From Chloroflexota bacterium (GTDB lineage: Bacteria; Chloroflexota; Anaerolineae; Anaerolineales; Anaerolineaceae), in NCBI GenBank assembly GCA_029561345.1, contig JAKQJC010000016.1, positions 62,001 to 126,000 of the forward strand: a stretch of DNA of 64,000 bases. Direction: 5' to 3'. How positions within the stretch are numbered: the first letter of the stretch is position 1; each line of letters begins with the position of its first letter. Below are positions 53,124-61,583 of this stretch, piece by piece. Position numbers and translations under genes: made by a program. The notes under the pieces are model-generated. The model saw only the letters and a program-made list of their open reading frames with translations. It did no database searches and was not told where the DNA came from.

Positions 53124-53972
53124 TCAGGGTATTTGCATAATGGCGGCGGCGCCGTAACCCACCACCGAAGATTCATCTCCCGTCACCGCGCCCGAGGTGG
53201 CATGGCGCAAAATGCGCACATGGTTGGCGCCCAGTTCGCGCGCCGCCCACAGCACGGCGGCCACGGCCGCCAGGCCGCAGGCATGGCCTTTGCCCTTGCT
53301 TTCCAACTCATACAGGCCCTCAGGCGAGAAGGCCCCAATTTGCTGCAGCACGGCTGAATCGAGCCATTCGGCACGTTCCTGCGGGAAGAAATGCGAAAGA
53401 TCGGTGCTGGCCACCAGCAGGAATGTCTTGCCGCGCACCACCCGCGCCAGGGCATGTCCCAGCGCCCTGGCCGTGTTGCTGCTCTGATCGCGCACCATCA
53501 CCGGCAGCAGGGTGAAGCCCGGCTGCAGGGCGCACTGGGCAAACGGCAGTTCAATTTCAAGGGCGTGTTCGCCGTCGCGCGGCACCGGCGTCAGGCGCAG
53601 GCTGGCGGTATCCTTAAGGATGGCATCCACCTGCTCCACGGCAGCGCGGTCCACAGGAATGGTTCCCAGCGGGGTGCCGTAAGCCTGATGCGCGGTGGTG
53701 AGCAGAGGCTGAGGGGCAAAATGGTGCAGGGGCGAAACCACCACCAGCAGATCCACCGCCATGCCCTGCACAGTCTTGAAGGCATAGCCAGCCACAGGGC
53801 CGGAATACATATGTCCGGCATGCGGGCTGACCAGACCCATGACCGGGCCTTCCAGGGCGGTCACGGCGGCGGCATTGATGTACTGATTGACGGCAGCTTT
53901 CAGGCGCGCTGGATCCCCTTCGTACCAGCGGCCTGCGATCGGCGATGGGCGGATATCGGTAATTGTGTCCAT
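53124..53972 (-). CDS. amrB: AmmeMemoRadiSam system protein B (MEMO family)
   Basis: 282 residues from ATG 53972 (GGGAGG site). Opening RPSPIAGRWYEGDPARL, metal-binding SPHAGHMYSG and SPLHHF, and STDLSHF are diagnostic of the MEMO family. The usual partners AMMECR1 and a radical-SAM protein are not present in the window. In other organisms the set is linked to metal or modification chemistry of unknown kind. Part of a minus-strand run from the M23 gene to the HhH gene. Confidence 0.9.
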   Translation of the reverse strand: MDTITDIRPSPIAGRWYEGDPARLKAAVNQYINAAAVTALEGPVMGLVSPHAGHMYSGPVAGYAFKTVQGMAVDLLVVVSPLHHFAPQPLLTTAHQAYGTPLGTIPVDRAAVEQVDAILKDTASLRLTPVPRDGEHALEIELPFAQCALQPGFTLLPVMVRDQSSNTARALGHALARVVRGKTFLLVASTDLSHFFPQERAEWLDSAVLQQIGAFSPEGLYELESKGKGHACGLAAVAAVLWAARELGANHVRILRHATSGAVTGDESSVVGYGAAAIMQIP

Positions 53973-54005
53973 ACTTCCTCCCAATCAGGCCTGAATAAAA
54001 GTTGG

Positions 54006-55226
54006 TTAGCGCAAGAAATCCCAGGGGTTCACCCGGCCGTAGGCGTCGCTGCGCAGTTCGAAATGCAGGTGCGGGCCGGTTGAATTGCCCGTGCTGCCCA
54101 TCGAACCGATGACGGTGCCCTGCAAAATGCTCTGGCCGCAGGAAACCCCCACCACGCTCAGGTGAGCATAGAGGGTTTGCCATCCGTTGCCGTGATCGAG
54201 CACGACCATGTTGCCGTAACCATAATCATTCCAGCCGGCATACACCACCACGCCCGTATCCGCGGCGAAAATGGCGTTGCCCTCCGCGCCGGCAATATCA
54301 ATGCCGTAGTGGTTGATGTTGGGGCTGTAGTCCCAACCGGAAAGGAAGCGTTCGGTGGACGGCCAGATGAAGGAACCCGTGCCGTACCAGCCATCCAGCG
54401 TGCCCGAGCAGGCGCCGGGACCCACTTCCTTGGCCTTGGCCGGGTTGGAGCGGGTGATGCGCGGGGTTTTCCAATCGCTGAAGGCCACCTTGCCGCCCGG
54501 CACAATCAGCCAGGTGCCGGGTTCAATGTTGGGCTTGGTGAAGTCGCCCAGGGTGGCCGGGTCGAGATTGTTGCCCGCAAAATTGACGATGGCTTCCGCG
54601 GTCACGCCGTAGAACTTGGCCACGCCGTTAAGACCTTCGCCGCTGCTCCAGCGGTGATAAACCCCATCGATGGGCAGAATGTTCAAAATTTGCCCGGGGC
54701 GAATGGTGTGCGGGTCGTCGCCCAGAGTGTAACGGTTGCCGCCCAAAATGGTTTCGGGCTTCAAATTGTATTTCTCAGCAATGCCAAACAGGGTGTCGCC
54801 CTGTACCACGGTGTAAGTGACCACATCGCTGCGCGGCTTTTCCGGCAAAATGGTGTGCAGCATGGCGCTCCGCAGCACGCCCATGGAACTGGCACCCAGG
54901 GTGTCAAAATAGGGAGGAATATCAAACACCGGGGTGGGGGTCTGGGCCGGTGCGGTGGGCAGCAGGTTGCTGCTGGCCGCAGCCTGGGGTTGGTCGGGCA
55001 GGTTCAGGTAAAAGCTGCCCATCACCCACACCACAACCACAAAGAGGGACAGAGACACCACAATGGCCGCCACCCGCAGCACGGTTTCACCCATGCCCAT
55101 GCGGATGATGTTTTCCCATATATGTGAGGCTTTTTTGGCAGTGGAAGCAGTTTCTTCAGTCAGGAGCGCTTCTTCTAAGGCAGGCTCTTCGACAGGTTGA
55201 TCAGAAGGGGAAAGGTTATCTTGCAT
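54006..55226 (-). CDS. LysM/M23 cell-wall metallopeptidase
   Basis: 406 residues from ATG 55226, chosen because GTGGAG lies 9 nt upstream and the promoter's start site falls just before it. Cytoplasmic Glu-rich head, one membrane helix (about 50-70), a linker, two LysM modules (TYTVVQGDTLFGIAEKYN; about 200-245 LNGVAKFYGVTAEAIVNFAG) and an M23 LytM-type domain with HYGIDI and HLHFE zinc motifs and a GNSTGPHLHFE loop. It should cleave peptidoglycan cross-links outside the membrane. Confidence 0.92.
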   Translation of the reverse strand: MQDNLSPSDQPVEEPALEEALLTEETASTAKKASHIWENIIRMGMGETVLRVAAIVVSLSLFVVVVWVMGSFYLNLPDQPQAAASSNLLPTAPAQTPTPVFDIPPYFDTLGASSMGVLRSAMLHTILPEKPRSDVVTYTVVQGDTLFGIAEKYNLKPETILGGNRYTLGDDPHTIRPGQILNILPIDGVYHRWSSGEGLNGVAKFYGVTAEAIVNFAGNNLDPATLGDFTKPNIEPGTWLIVPGGKVAFSDWKTPRITRSNPAKAKEVGPGACSGTLDGWYGTGSFIWPSTERFLSGWDYSPNINHYGIDIAGAEGNAIFAADTGVVVYAGWNDYGYGNMVVLDHGNGWQTLYAHLSVVGVSCGQSILQGTVIGSMGSTGNSTGPHLHFELRSDAYGRVNPWDFLR

Positions 55227-55249
55227 AAGTTTGGACATCTCCACTTTTG

Positions 55250-55258
55250 ATCATAACA
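55250..55258 (-). promoter_or_regulatory. Extended -10 promoter of the M23 gene
   Basis: TGT then TATGAT on the minus strand, 23 nt before the ATG at 55226. Confidence 0.6.
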
Positions 55259-55352
55259 CACATGCAAAGAAGGTGTCAAGCGCAGCGCAAACGGTGGAAA
55301 GCGGTGAGACAAGCGACCACATTAATAATTATGCAGTTCTTCCGCGTGATGA

Positions 55353-55393
55353 GCACCGTGCTCTCTGAAAGGGTATTTCAGAGAGCACGGTGC
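55353..55393 (-). terminator. Perfect 18-bp hairpin after the OsmC gene
   Basis: 55353-55370 pairs with 55376-55393 without mismatch, 5-nt loop. No strong T-run on either side, but it lies 15 nt after the OsmC stop. Confidence 0.6.
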
Positions 55394-55407
55394 ATTTTCA
55401 GCAGCAA

Positions 55408-55824
55408 TTACCCGTGGATGGTGATCTTGTGCTCGATGGGCACAGCCTGGCGCAGCATGGCGATGGAGGGGCAGTATTTGGTCTCTGAGAGTTCCACCGC
55501 GCGTTCCACCGCCGCCGGGTCGATGTTTTCGCCGGAGACGATGTATTCAATCACGATGCGGGTGAACACACGCGGGTGCTCGCTGGCGCGCTCGGCATGC
55601 ACCTGCACCTCAAAGGCGCTCACTGCCTGGCGTTTTTTCTCCAGAATGCTGATCACATCCATGCCGGTGCAGCCGGCCAGGCCCACGGCCAGCAGCTCCA
55701 TTGGCTTGAAGCCGGCCGCTTCCTCGCCTTCGGCCGGCAGCGCGCCGTCCATCGGCAGGGTGAGCCCCGAGTTGACTGTTCCAGTGAAGGCCAATCCATT
55801 TTTCCAGGTGACTTTTGCGTTCAT
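55408..55824 (-). CDS. OsmC-family peroxiredoxin-like protein
   Basis: 138 residues from ATG 55824. Two conserved cysteines C52 (GLAGCTGMDV) and C118 (ETKYCPSIAML) match the OsmC/Ohr thiol pair, and the gene end VPIEHKITIHG is typical. It probably reduces hydroperoxides or acts as a stress protein. ATGA overlap with the EamA gene upstream. Confidence 0.9.
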   Translation of the reverse strand: MNAKVTWKNGLAFTGTVNSGLTLPMDGALPAEGEEAAGFKPMELLAVGLAGCTGMDVISILEKKRQAVSAFEVQVHAERASEHPRVFTRIVIEYIVSGENIDPAAVERAVELSETKYCPSIAMLRQAVPIEHKITIHG

Positions 55825-56720
55825 GTGCTTGCTTTTCCTTTCGTTCCTGACCAGCGCAAATTGACCGCGGCAATGCCGCTGATGATGAGCAGGCCGCCCA
55901 AAAGCGCCTGCCAGCCGGGACGTTCCCCGAGGAAAACCGCCCCCAGAATCACCCCCACCAGCGGGAAGACATAGGTCACCAGGCCGGTGCGGGTGGGGCC
56001 GACGGAGTGAATCAGGCTGAAATAGAGCCAGTTGGCAATGCACGAGCCCATCACCCCCAGCCACACCAGCGCCACCCAGGTGAGGGGTTGGGCCGGAAAG
56101 ACCAGGGGCCGGTCAGCCAGCGGGGTGATGAGCCACATGGCCGCCCCCGCCGGGCCCACCTGCAGCAGCGACTGGATGGCAGGGGAATAGCCGCGGGTTT
56201 TCAGGCGCGCAATGACGTTGGAGATGCCGTAAAGCAGGGCCCCGCCCAGCATGGCCAGTTCGCCTTCCAGGCTGCCGCCTGCGCCGCCCAGGTTCTGCGA
56301 CATCAGCAGCACCACCCCGGCGAAGCCCAACCCCAGCCCCAGCAGGCGCGGCAGGCTCAGGCGGTCTTCAGGAACAAAGAAGGGGGCGATGAGAATGGTG
56401 AACAGCGGCACGGTGCAGTTGAGGATGCTGGCCACCCCGGAGGTGATGCGCGTTTCGGCCCACGAAATCAGCATGAAGGGAATCACCACGTTGGTGAAGC
56501 CCAGCAGAACAAACCAGCCCCACTGGCGCGGCGGAATGACCAGACCTTTGAAGGCGCGGGTGATTCCGGCAAGCGCCAGCAGCCCCAGCAGAGCAAACAG
56601 CACCCGCAGGCTCACCAGCATAAACGGGCTGACCTCGCTGACAGCGATCTTGATCCAGAGGAAAGAGGAGCCCCAGATGAGACCGAGCAGGGTGAATTTA
56701 AGCCAGTCTTTGCCCGACAA
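55821..56720 (-). CDS. EamA/DMT-family membrane transporter
   Basis: 299 residues with ten helices, using TTG at 56720 as the start (GGAAGG about 7 nt upstream, inside ogt). The long open frame to 56942 is antisense noise in the ogt coding region. LLGLIWGSSFLWIKIAVSEVSPF and the second-half LYFSLIHSVGPTRTGLVTYVFPLVGVILGAVFLGE are typical of EamA pairs. Exporter of an unknown metabolite. It overlaps ogt by 23 nt and OsmC by 4 nt. Confidence 0.85.
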   Translation of the reverse strand: MSGKDWLKFTLLGLIWGSSFLWIKIAVSEVSPFMLVSLRVLFALLGLLALAGITRAFKGLVIPPRQWGWFVLLGFTNVVIPFMLISWAETRITSGVASILNCTVPLFTILIAPFFVPEDRLSLPRLLGLGLGFAGVVLLMSQNLGGAGGSLEGELAMLGGALLYGISNVIARLKTRGYSPAIQSLLQVGPAGAAMWLITPLADRPLVFPAQPLTWVALVWLGVMGSCIANWLYFSLIHSVGPTRTGLVTYVFPLVGVILGAVFLGERPGWQALLGGLLIISGIAAVNLRWSGTKGKAST

Positions 56721-57246
56721 CGGTGTGGCCTTCCAGCCTGAGCAGCCAGGCCTTTGAATCGAGCCCTCCCGGCGCGCTGAAGCCGTGCAGGTCGCGGTTG
56801 TGGTTGACCACGCGGTGGCAGGGGATGACAATGCCCATGGGGTTGCGCCCCAGCGCCCCGCCCACTGCCCGCGAAGCATTGGGTTTGCCAATGGCCAGGG
56901 CCACTTCGCCGTAGGTGCGCACCTCGCCGTAGGGAATGGCATAGGTGGCGCGCAGCACCTGTTCCTGGAAGGGCGTCATGACCGACCAGTCGATGGGAAT
57001 TTCAAACATGCGGCGTTTTCCCGCCAGATATTCATCGATCTGGCGCAAAGCCTGATTCACCTGGCGGGCCTGGGGCGCGCTTTGCGGCCCGGCCAGGGGC
57101 GCCGCCCAGGCTTCAAAGCCGTCGTCCGGCTGGACGGCGGTGTGCAGTTCAGCCATGCCGATGCGTGAAAAGACCACCCTGATCACCCCCATGGGGTGGC
57201 TGGTGGGCATTTGACCATACCAGATGGGACCTTCAGATAGAGTCAT
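56698..57246 (-). CDS. ogt: Methylated-DNA-[protein]-cysteine S-methyltransferase
   Basis: 182 residues. Active Cys143 in IPCHRV, with TPFQEQVLRATYAIPYGEV and SRAVGGALGRNP. It removes alkyl groups from O6 of guanine by suicide transfer. Start ATG 57246 with AAAGGCGG upstream. First gene of the ogt-EamA-OsmC operon. Confidence 0.96.
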   Translation of the reverse strand: MTLSEGPIWYGQMPTSHPMGVIRVVFSRIGMAELHTAVQPDDGFEAWAAPLAGPQSAPQARQVNQALRQIDEYLAGKRRMFEIPIDWSVMTPFQEQVLRATYAIPYGEVRTYGEVALAIGKPNASRAVGGALGRNPMGIVIPCHRVVNHNRDLHGFSAPGGLDSKAWLLRLEGHTVVGQRLA

Positions 57247-57573
57247 GGAACCGCCTTTCACAAAATAAGAGAAGATACCTCATTTTATCATCAGCGCGGT
57301 TTAAAGATGTATCCCCGCGGCCCGGGCCAGGGGTGAATTTGAAAAATCAACGTAACGGACTTTTATCACGGTAGCAGTTACAAATCAACATCAGTGCAGC
57401 AATGAAAACGACGGAGCAAGCAAGGGCTCAGCCGGCGGCGTTTGCCTGGATGACTGAACAATTATGATTTTTTACTTCTCAACGATGATAATTGTAAGCT
57501 GGAGGGCTGTTCCTGGCGGCAAAAAACTGCCCCCGTTTGAGCGGGGGCAGTGGGGTTCTTATGAGGCAGGTGG
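57247..57573. other. Intergenic region, 327 bp
   Basis: Holds the kbl terminator (57521-57551) and a weak TGATAAAAT box for ogt. No gene, RNA or repeat recognised in the remainder. Confidence 0.5.
57521..57551 (-). terminator. Terminator of kbl
   Basis: CTGCCCCCG/CGGGGGCAG stem (57527-57535 with 57542-57550) followed by T6 on the minus strand. Confidence 0.92.
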
Positions 57574-58758
57574 TTAGCGGATGATGCCGAGGCGGCGGCC
57601 CACGGTGGCGAAGCGCTCGAGGCCTTCATCCAGGTCGCCCTTGGTGTGGGCGGCGGAAATCATCACGCGGATGCGCGCTTTGCCGCGGGGCACGGTGGGG
57701 AAGCCCAGGGCCATGGCAAACACGCCTTCCTGGAACAGTTCGCGGCTGAACTGCTGCGCCAGGGGAGCTTCGCCGAGCATGATGGGGGTGATGGGCGTGA
57801 CGCTCATGCCGGTGTCGAAACCGAGAGTCTTCATTTCTGATTTGAAGTAATCGGCGTTATCCCAGAGCTGGTCCACCAGTTCGGTGGATTCTTCCAGGAC
57901 GTCGATGGAGGCGATGCAGGCAGCCACATCCGGCACGGTCATGGCCGAAGAGAAGAGGAAGGGCCGGCCGCGCAGGCGCAGCCATTCCACAATGGTGGGG
58001 TTGCCCGCCACCACGCCGCCCACCACGCCAAAAGCCTTGGAGAGCGTGCCAACTTCCACATCCACCTTGCCGTGCAGGCCAAAGTGATCCACAATGCCGC
58101 GTCCGCCCTTGCCCACCACGCCTTCGCCGTGCGCGTCATCCACCATCAGAATCAGGTCGTGGGCCTGGGTGATTTCATAGATCTTATCCAGGGGGGCCAT
58201 GTCGCCGTCCATGCTGAACACGCCGTCGGTCACCACCACCGCGCGGCGGTAGTTGCCGGCATTCTCTTTGATCACGCGTTCCAGGTCGGCCATGTCGCAG
58301 TGAGCATAGCGCACAATGCGCGCGCCTGAAAGGCGGGAGCTGTCGATAATGGAGGCATGGTTCAATTCATCGGAGAAAATGACATCTTCCTTGCCGACCA
58401 GGGCCGGCAGGGTGGCCAGGTTGGCCGTGAAGCCCGACTGGAAGGTGATGGCCGATTCGACGCCTTTGAAGGCCGCCAGGCGTTTTTCCAGTTCCAGGTG
58501 CAGTTCCATTGTCCCGGCAATGGTGCGCACCGCGCCAGGACCCACGCCGTAGGTTTTGATGGCCTCCTGGGCCGCGGCGGTAACCCGCGGATGGTTGGCC
58601 AGGCCGAGATAGTTGTTGGAGCAGAAATTCAGCACGCGCTTGCCGTCCACGCGCAGCCAGGCGCCCTGGGGCGAGCTGAGGGTGCGGATGGTGTTGTACA
58701 AACCGGCTGTCTTCAGGCCTTGAATTTCCTCTTCAATCCATTGGAGTTTATGGGACAT
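57574..58758 (-). CDS. kbl: Glycine C-acetyltransferase (2-amino-3-ketobutyrate CoA ligase)
   Basis: 394 residues. PLP-dependent alpha-oxoamine synthase: [31 protein letters not shown] and PLP-Lys in [12 protein letters not shown]. It condenses glycine and acetyl-CoA, or cleaves 2-amino-3-ketobutyrate in threonine degradation. The tdh partner is not adjacent. Other family members (KBL, 8-amino-7-oxononanoate synthase, ALA synthase) are similar; the length and N-terminus best fit Kbl. Confidence 0.88.
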   Translation of the reverse strand: MSHKLQWIEEEIQGLKTAGLYNTIRTLSSPQGAWLRVDGKRVLNFCSNNYLGLANHPRVTAAAQEAIKTYGVGPGAVRTIAGTMELHLELEKRLAAFKGVESAITFQSGFTANLATLPALVGKEDVIFSDELNHASIIDSSRLSGARIVRYAHCDMADLERVIKENAGNYRRAVVVTDGVFSMDGDMAPLDKIYEITQAHDLILMVDDAHGEGVVGKGGRGIVDHFGLHGKVDVEVGTLSKAFGVVGGVVAGNPTIVEWLRLRGRPFLFSSAMTVPDVAACIASIDVLEESTELVDQLWDNADYFKSEMKTLGFDTGMSVTPITPIMLGEAPLAQQFSRELFQEGVFAMALGFPTVPRGKARIRVMISAAHTKGDLDEGLERFATVGRRLGIIR

Positions 58759-58797
58759 TTAAACCTCTTGGCATTTTGGGATAATAACAGCACATTT

Positions 58798-58803
58798 ATT
58801 ATA
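58798..58803 (-). promoter_or_regulatory. -10 box of kbl
   Basis: TATAAT on the minus strand, 39 nt before the ATG. Confidence 0.45.
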
Positions 58804-58929
58804 CAATCGGCCCCCGCCCTGCATTTTAGTATTGAAAAGCACCTCGCCAGGTGACAAATGCACTTCTCGGTCCGGCTGATCCATTTTCCCTATCATTTCA
58901 TGAGGGCCGGTATGCTCAATATAAACAAG

Positions 58930-58957
58930 CAGGGAGCGCCGGAAATTGCGCCTCCCT
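58930..58957 (-). terminator. Possible terminator of the STAS-like gene
   Basis: CAGGGAG-GCGC and GCGC-TCCCTG arms with a one-base bulge, then CTTGTTTAT; 37 nt after the stop at 58994. Confidence 0.5.
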
Positions 58958-58993
58958 GGCAGTTCAAAATGCTGGAGGGCGTTCTGACCAGGT

Positions 58994-59389
58994 TCACTTA
59001 TCCGGATCAATGCCCTGAACCAGCCAGGCTATGCCCACTTTCTCAAAATCCGGCGTGGTTGAGGCGTCCAGGTATCTTTCCCATTCATAAATGCCGGAAG
59101 CTTTAGCCAGTCGCTTGAACTGCATGGTGACCACGGCATTATGCAAAATCACCACCGACCGGACCATGCCTTTGATTTTAAATTCCTTTTGCCCTTCCAC
59201 CATATGCTGTGTGGTGGCGTCGTCGAGGGGTTTTAAGTCGCGCATGTCCACAAATACGCCAAATTGTTTAGGCAGCGGTCCGGAAAGCGCCTTTTTTGCA
59301 TCCCTGACCCAGGCCTGCATCTCTTCTGCATTGATCATGCCTGAAAAGATGAGATGAAAACCGTAACTTGCTTTTTCAATCTTATACAT
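58994..59389 (-). CDS. STAS/SpoIIAA-like small protein
   Basis: 131 residues, soluble. Beta/alpha pattern with GVFVDMRDLKPL and HMVEGQKEFKIKGMVRSVVIL, similar to STAS/SpoIIAA-like domains used in regulatory switches. Phosphorylatable Ser is not clearly placed. Strong AAGGAGG site and a strong promoter overlapped by an 8-bp palindrome, so expression is probably regulated. Single gene. Confidence 0.6.
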   Translation of the reverse strand: MYKIEKASYGFHLIFSGMINAEEMQAWVRDAKKALSGPLPKQFGVFVDMRDLKPLDDATTQHMVEGQKEFKIKGMVRSVVILHNAVVTMQFKRLAKASGIYEWERYLDASTTPDFEKVGIAWLVQGIDPDK

Positions 59390-59458
59390 GACAGCCTCCT
59401 TCTAAATAAACCATTTTCAAAGAAGCTGGATTAGATTTAGTTTTTTACTGGAAGATAT

Positions 59459-59491
59459 TTTCATTATGCGCTGATGCGTAATGAAAGTCAA
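59459..59491 (-). promoter_or_regulatory. Promoter and overlapping dyad of the STAS-like gene
   Basis: TTGACT (59491-59486), 17-nt spacer, CATAAT (59468-59463) on the minus strand. A perfect inverted repeat TTTCATTA (59459-59466) / TAATGAAA (59479-59486) covers both boxes: a probable repressor or activator site. Confidence 0.6.
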
Positions 59492-59719
59492 CAGGTGGTT
59501 ATGATTTTTTGCAGCCATTCAAACAGTCAATTAAACTGGCAGTGCCGAAAAAATGGCTTAAGAAGATCAGCTAACCTGCTCTCTGCGCGGTTTGACAATG
59601 TGAGATCAGGAACAGCTGTATGACACTGACAAACGCTCAGCCAGCCGGGCTAATACCGCTGGCTGAACATTTGCCCAAAAACATCTCAAAATAGTTAGCA
59701 CATCTGGTCAGAATCGTTG

Positions 59720-59725
59720 TATAAT
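59720..59725 (+). promoter_or_regulatory. -10 box of the ssb transcript
   Basis: TATAAT preceded by TTAGCA at 19-nt spacing. It gives a leader of about 210 nt for ssb. Confidence 0.5.
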
Positions 59726-59738
59726 ATTATTGCAAACC

Positions 59739-59758
59739 TGGATGCTCTCCAGCATCCA
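59739..59758 (+). promoter_or_regulatory. 5' hairpin of the ssb leader
   Basis: TGGATGCT-CTCC-AGCATCCA, a perfect 8-bp stem with a tetraloop near the predicted RNA start. The rest of the gene-less stretch 59390-59945 holds the STAS-like promoter, a 9-bp stem (59637-59645 with 59658-59666) and a possible small ORF at 59838. Confidence 0.4.
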
Positions 59759-59837
59759 CACCCGGCAGCACATACTTGTCAGGTGTAACAGAGATTGTTC
59801 CATCCAGGTTCATTCAAACCCAGGAGGTATGTTGAGC

Positions 59838-59927
59838 ATGATTTTGACGCATTGTATTGGTTCAACCTGTTTTCCAGCCCCCCGCTCAAAGCGGTTCGGT
59901 TTTATTTTAATCCAAATCCACCCGTAA
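59838..59927 (+). CDS. Possible leader peptide before ssb
   Basis: 29 codons (starting MILTHCIGS) with AGGAGG 10 nt upstream, ending 18 nt before ssb. No homology known; it may be chance. Confidence 0.25.
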   Translation: MILTHCIGSTCFPAPRSKRFGFILIQIHP

Positions 59928-59945
59928 TTCAGAAAGGACCCCCCC

Positions 59946-60368
59946 ATGTATCACACCCTTATCATTGTCGGCAATCTGGGCAAAGAGCCTGAAATGCGCT
60001 ACACCCCCAACGGCCAGGCTGTCACCAGCTTCAACGTCGCTTCCAACCGCCAGTACACCGCCAACAACGGCCAGCTGGTCAAAGAAACCATCTGGTTCCG
60101 CGTTTCCGTGTGGGGCAAGCAGGCCGAAACCTGCAGCCAATATCTGCACAAGGGCAGCAAGGTGCTGATCGAAGGTCGCCTGACCCCCGATCCCGTCACC
60201 GGCGGGCCCAAAACCTACACCAAGAAAGACGGCGGCGCCGGCGCTTCCTACGATGTGAGCGCCAGCATGGTGCGCTTCCTCTCATCGCGCGGCGAAGGCG
60301 GCCCCGGCGGCGGCCCCGAAGATGTGGTGGTCGGCGGTGGCGAAGAAGAGAGCCCCATCCCCTGGTAA
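59946..60368 (+). CDS. ssb: Single-stranded DNA-binding protein
   Basis: 140 residues. OB-fold with IIVGNLGKEPEMRYTPNGQAVTSF, TIWFRVSVWGKQAE and KVLIEGRL, and a short Gly-rich tail ending EEESPIPW (acidic tip with a C-terminal aromatic, as used to recruit partners). AAAGGA site. The following genes start 6 and 2 nt after stops, so ssb, DUF3467 and translin form one transcript. Confidence 0.95.
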   Translation: MYHTLIIVGNLGKEPEMRYTPNGQAVTSFNVASNRQYTANNGQLVKETIWFRVSVWGKQAETCSQYLHKGSKVLIEGRLTPDPVTGGPKTYTKKDGGAGASYDVSASMVRFLSSRGEGGPGGGPEDVVVGGGEEESPIPW

Positions 60369-60374
60369 GCCGTT

Positions 60375-60686
60375 ATGAGCATGCAGCCCCCGCTGATTGA
60401 ACTGCCGCCTGACCTCAAGGCACAATACACGAACATGGCGCGCATTGCCCACACCCCGGCCGAACTGGTCTTTGATTTTGCCCAGATCCTGCCGGGCAGC
60501 CGGGCCGGGCAGGTGCAGGCGCGCCTGATCATGTCTCCGGTGGGCGCCAAGCTGTTTTATGCCGCGCTGGGTGAAAACCTGGCGCGGTATGAAGCAACCT
60601 ACGGGCCGATTCAGCTCCCCGGCGACACCTCGCTGGCCACCGACCTGTTTCGCACCATCCAGCCTCCTGAACCCCCAAAGGCATAA
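60375..60686 (+). CDS. DUF3467 protein
   Basis: 103 residues. YTNMARIAHTPAELVFDFAQILPG, VQARLIMSPVGAKLFYAALGENLARYEATYGPI match the DUF3467 domain pattern. Function unknown; small, soluble. Located between ssb and the translin gene. Confidence 0.8.
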   Translation: MSMQPPLIELPPDLKAQYTNMARIAHTPAELVFDFAQILPGSRAGQVQARLIMSPVGAKLFYAALGENLARYEATYGPIQLPGDTSLATDLFRTIQPPEPPKA

Positions 60687-60688
60687 CC

Positions 60689-61333
60689 ATGACGGATACC
60701 CTTGAAACCATTGGCGAGCGCATTCGCCAGAATTTCGAAACCCGCACCAAAGTGCGCGACCAGGCCCTGGCCCAGGCCCGTCTGCTGACGCGCAACTCGG
60801 CCCTGGCCATTCGCGCCATTCACCGCTCGGAGAGCAACACCGCCCACACCCATCTGGACGAGGCGCGCGCCCTGGCCGAAGCCCTGCGCAGCGGCCTGGC
60901 CGCCTACCCGGACCTTTACTACGCCGGTTACACGCAAGATGCCCTCAAGGAATTTTGCGAGGCCAGCATCACCTGCGCCATCATCGAAAACCAGCCCCTG
61001 CCCACCCCTGAAGAGCTGCGCATGGAATACGCCACCTATATGAACGGCCTGGCCGAAGTCGGCGGCGAACTGCGCCGCCGCTGCATGGATATCCTGCGCC
61101 AGGGCTATTCGCAGGAGGCCGAGCGCCTGCTGGGCTGGATGGATGAGATTTACCTGCTGATGGTCACCCTCGATTACCCCGATGCCATCACCAACGGCCT
61201 GCGCCGCCAGACCGACCTGGCGCGCGGCATTGTGGAACGCACCCGCGGCGACCTGACCATCAGCCTGCGCGAGCAGCACCTGGAAAACCGCCTGGAGCAG
61301 CTCAGCCAGCAGCTTTCAGACAACCAGGCTTAG
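60689..61333 (+). CDS. Translin-family protein
   Basis: 214 residues, mostly helical. Segments YPDLYYAGYTQDALKEFCEA, LPTPEELRMEYATYMNGL and AEVGGELRRRCMDILRQG fit translin/TRAX. The E123/E127 acidic pair sits in a GLAEVGGE motif of the shape that forms the RNase centre of TRAX, so activity is possible but untested. Bacterial translins are rare relative to archaeal and eukaryotic ones. Upstream of a Cas4-like nuclease pair. Confidence 0.75.
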   Translation: MTDTLETIGERIRQNFETRTKVRDQALAQARLLTRNSALAIRAIHRSESNTAHTHLDEARALAEALRSGLAAYPDLYYAGYTQDALKEFCEASITCAIIENQPLPTPEELRMEYATYMNGLAEVGGELRRRCMDILRQGYSQEAERLLGWMDEIYLLMVTLDYPDAITNGLRRQTDLARGIVERTRGDLTISLREQHLENRLEQLSQQLSDNQA

Positions 61334-61343
61334 GACCTTAGCC

Positions 61344-61583
61344 ATGCGCACCATCCGGGCCTCTGAAATCGGCTCCTTCATTTATTGCCAGCGCGCCTGG
61401 TGGTACCAGCGCCAGGGCATTGAATCGTCGAACCAGGCCGAATTGAGCATGGGCAGCGAAATGCACGCACAGCACGGCCGGCAGGTGTTTGTCGCCGGCT
61501 TGCTGCGCGTGGCCGGCGTAGCCCTGCTGCTCATCACCCTGGCCCTGGCCGCCGCCGGCATCACCTCTCTGCTGCTGCAATGA
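61344..61583 (+). CDS. Cas4-like nuclease, N-terminal chain (membrane-anchored)
   Basis: 79 residues. C15 in SFIYCQRAWWYQRQG matches the lone N-terminal Cys of the Cas4 iron-sulfur cluster, and H41 in MGSEMHAQHG matches motif I His of RecB-type nucleases. The C-terminal half is a transmembrane helix (about 50-78). It lacks the catalytic D/E/K residues, which are in the next gene. The stop overlaps the next start by ATGA, indicating coupled translation. Not associated with a CRISPR array. Confidence 0.7.
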   Translation: MRTIRASEIGSFIYCQRAWWYQRQGIESSNQAELSMGSEMHAQHGRQVFVAGLLRVAGVALLLITLALAAAGITSLLLQ

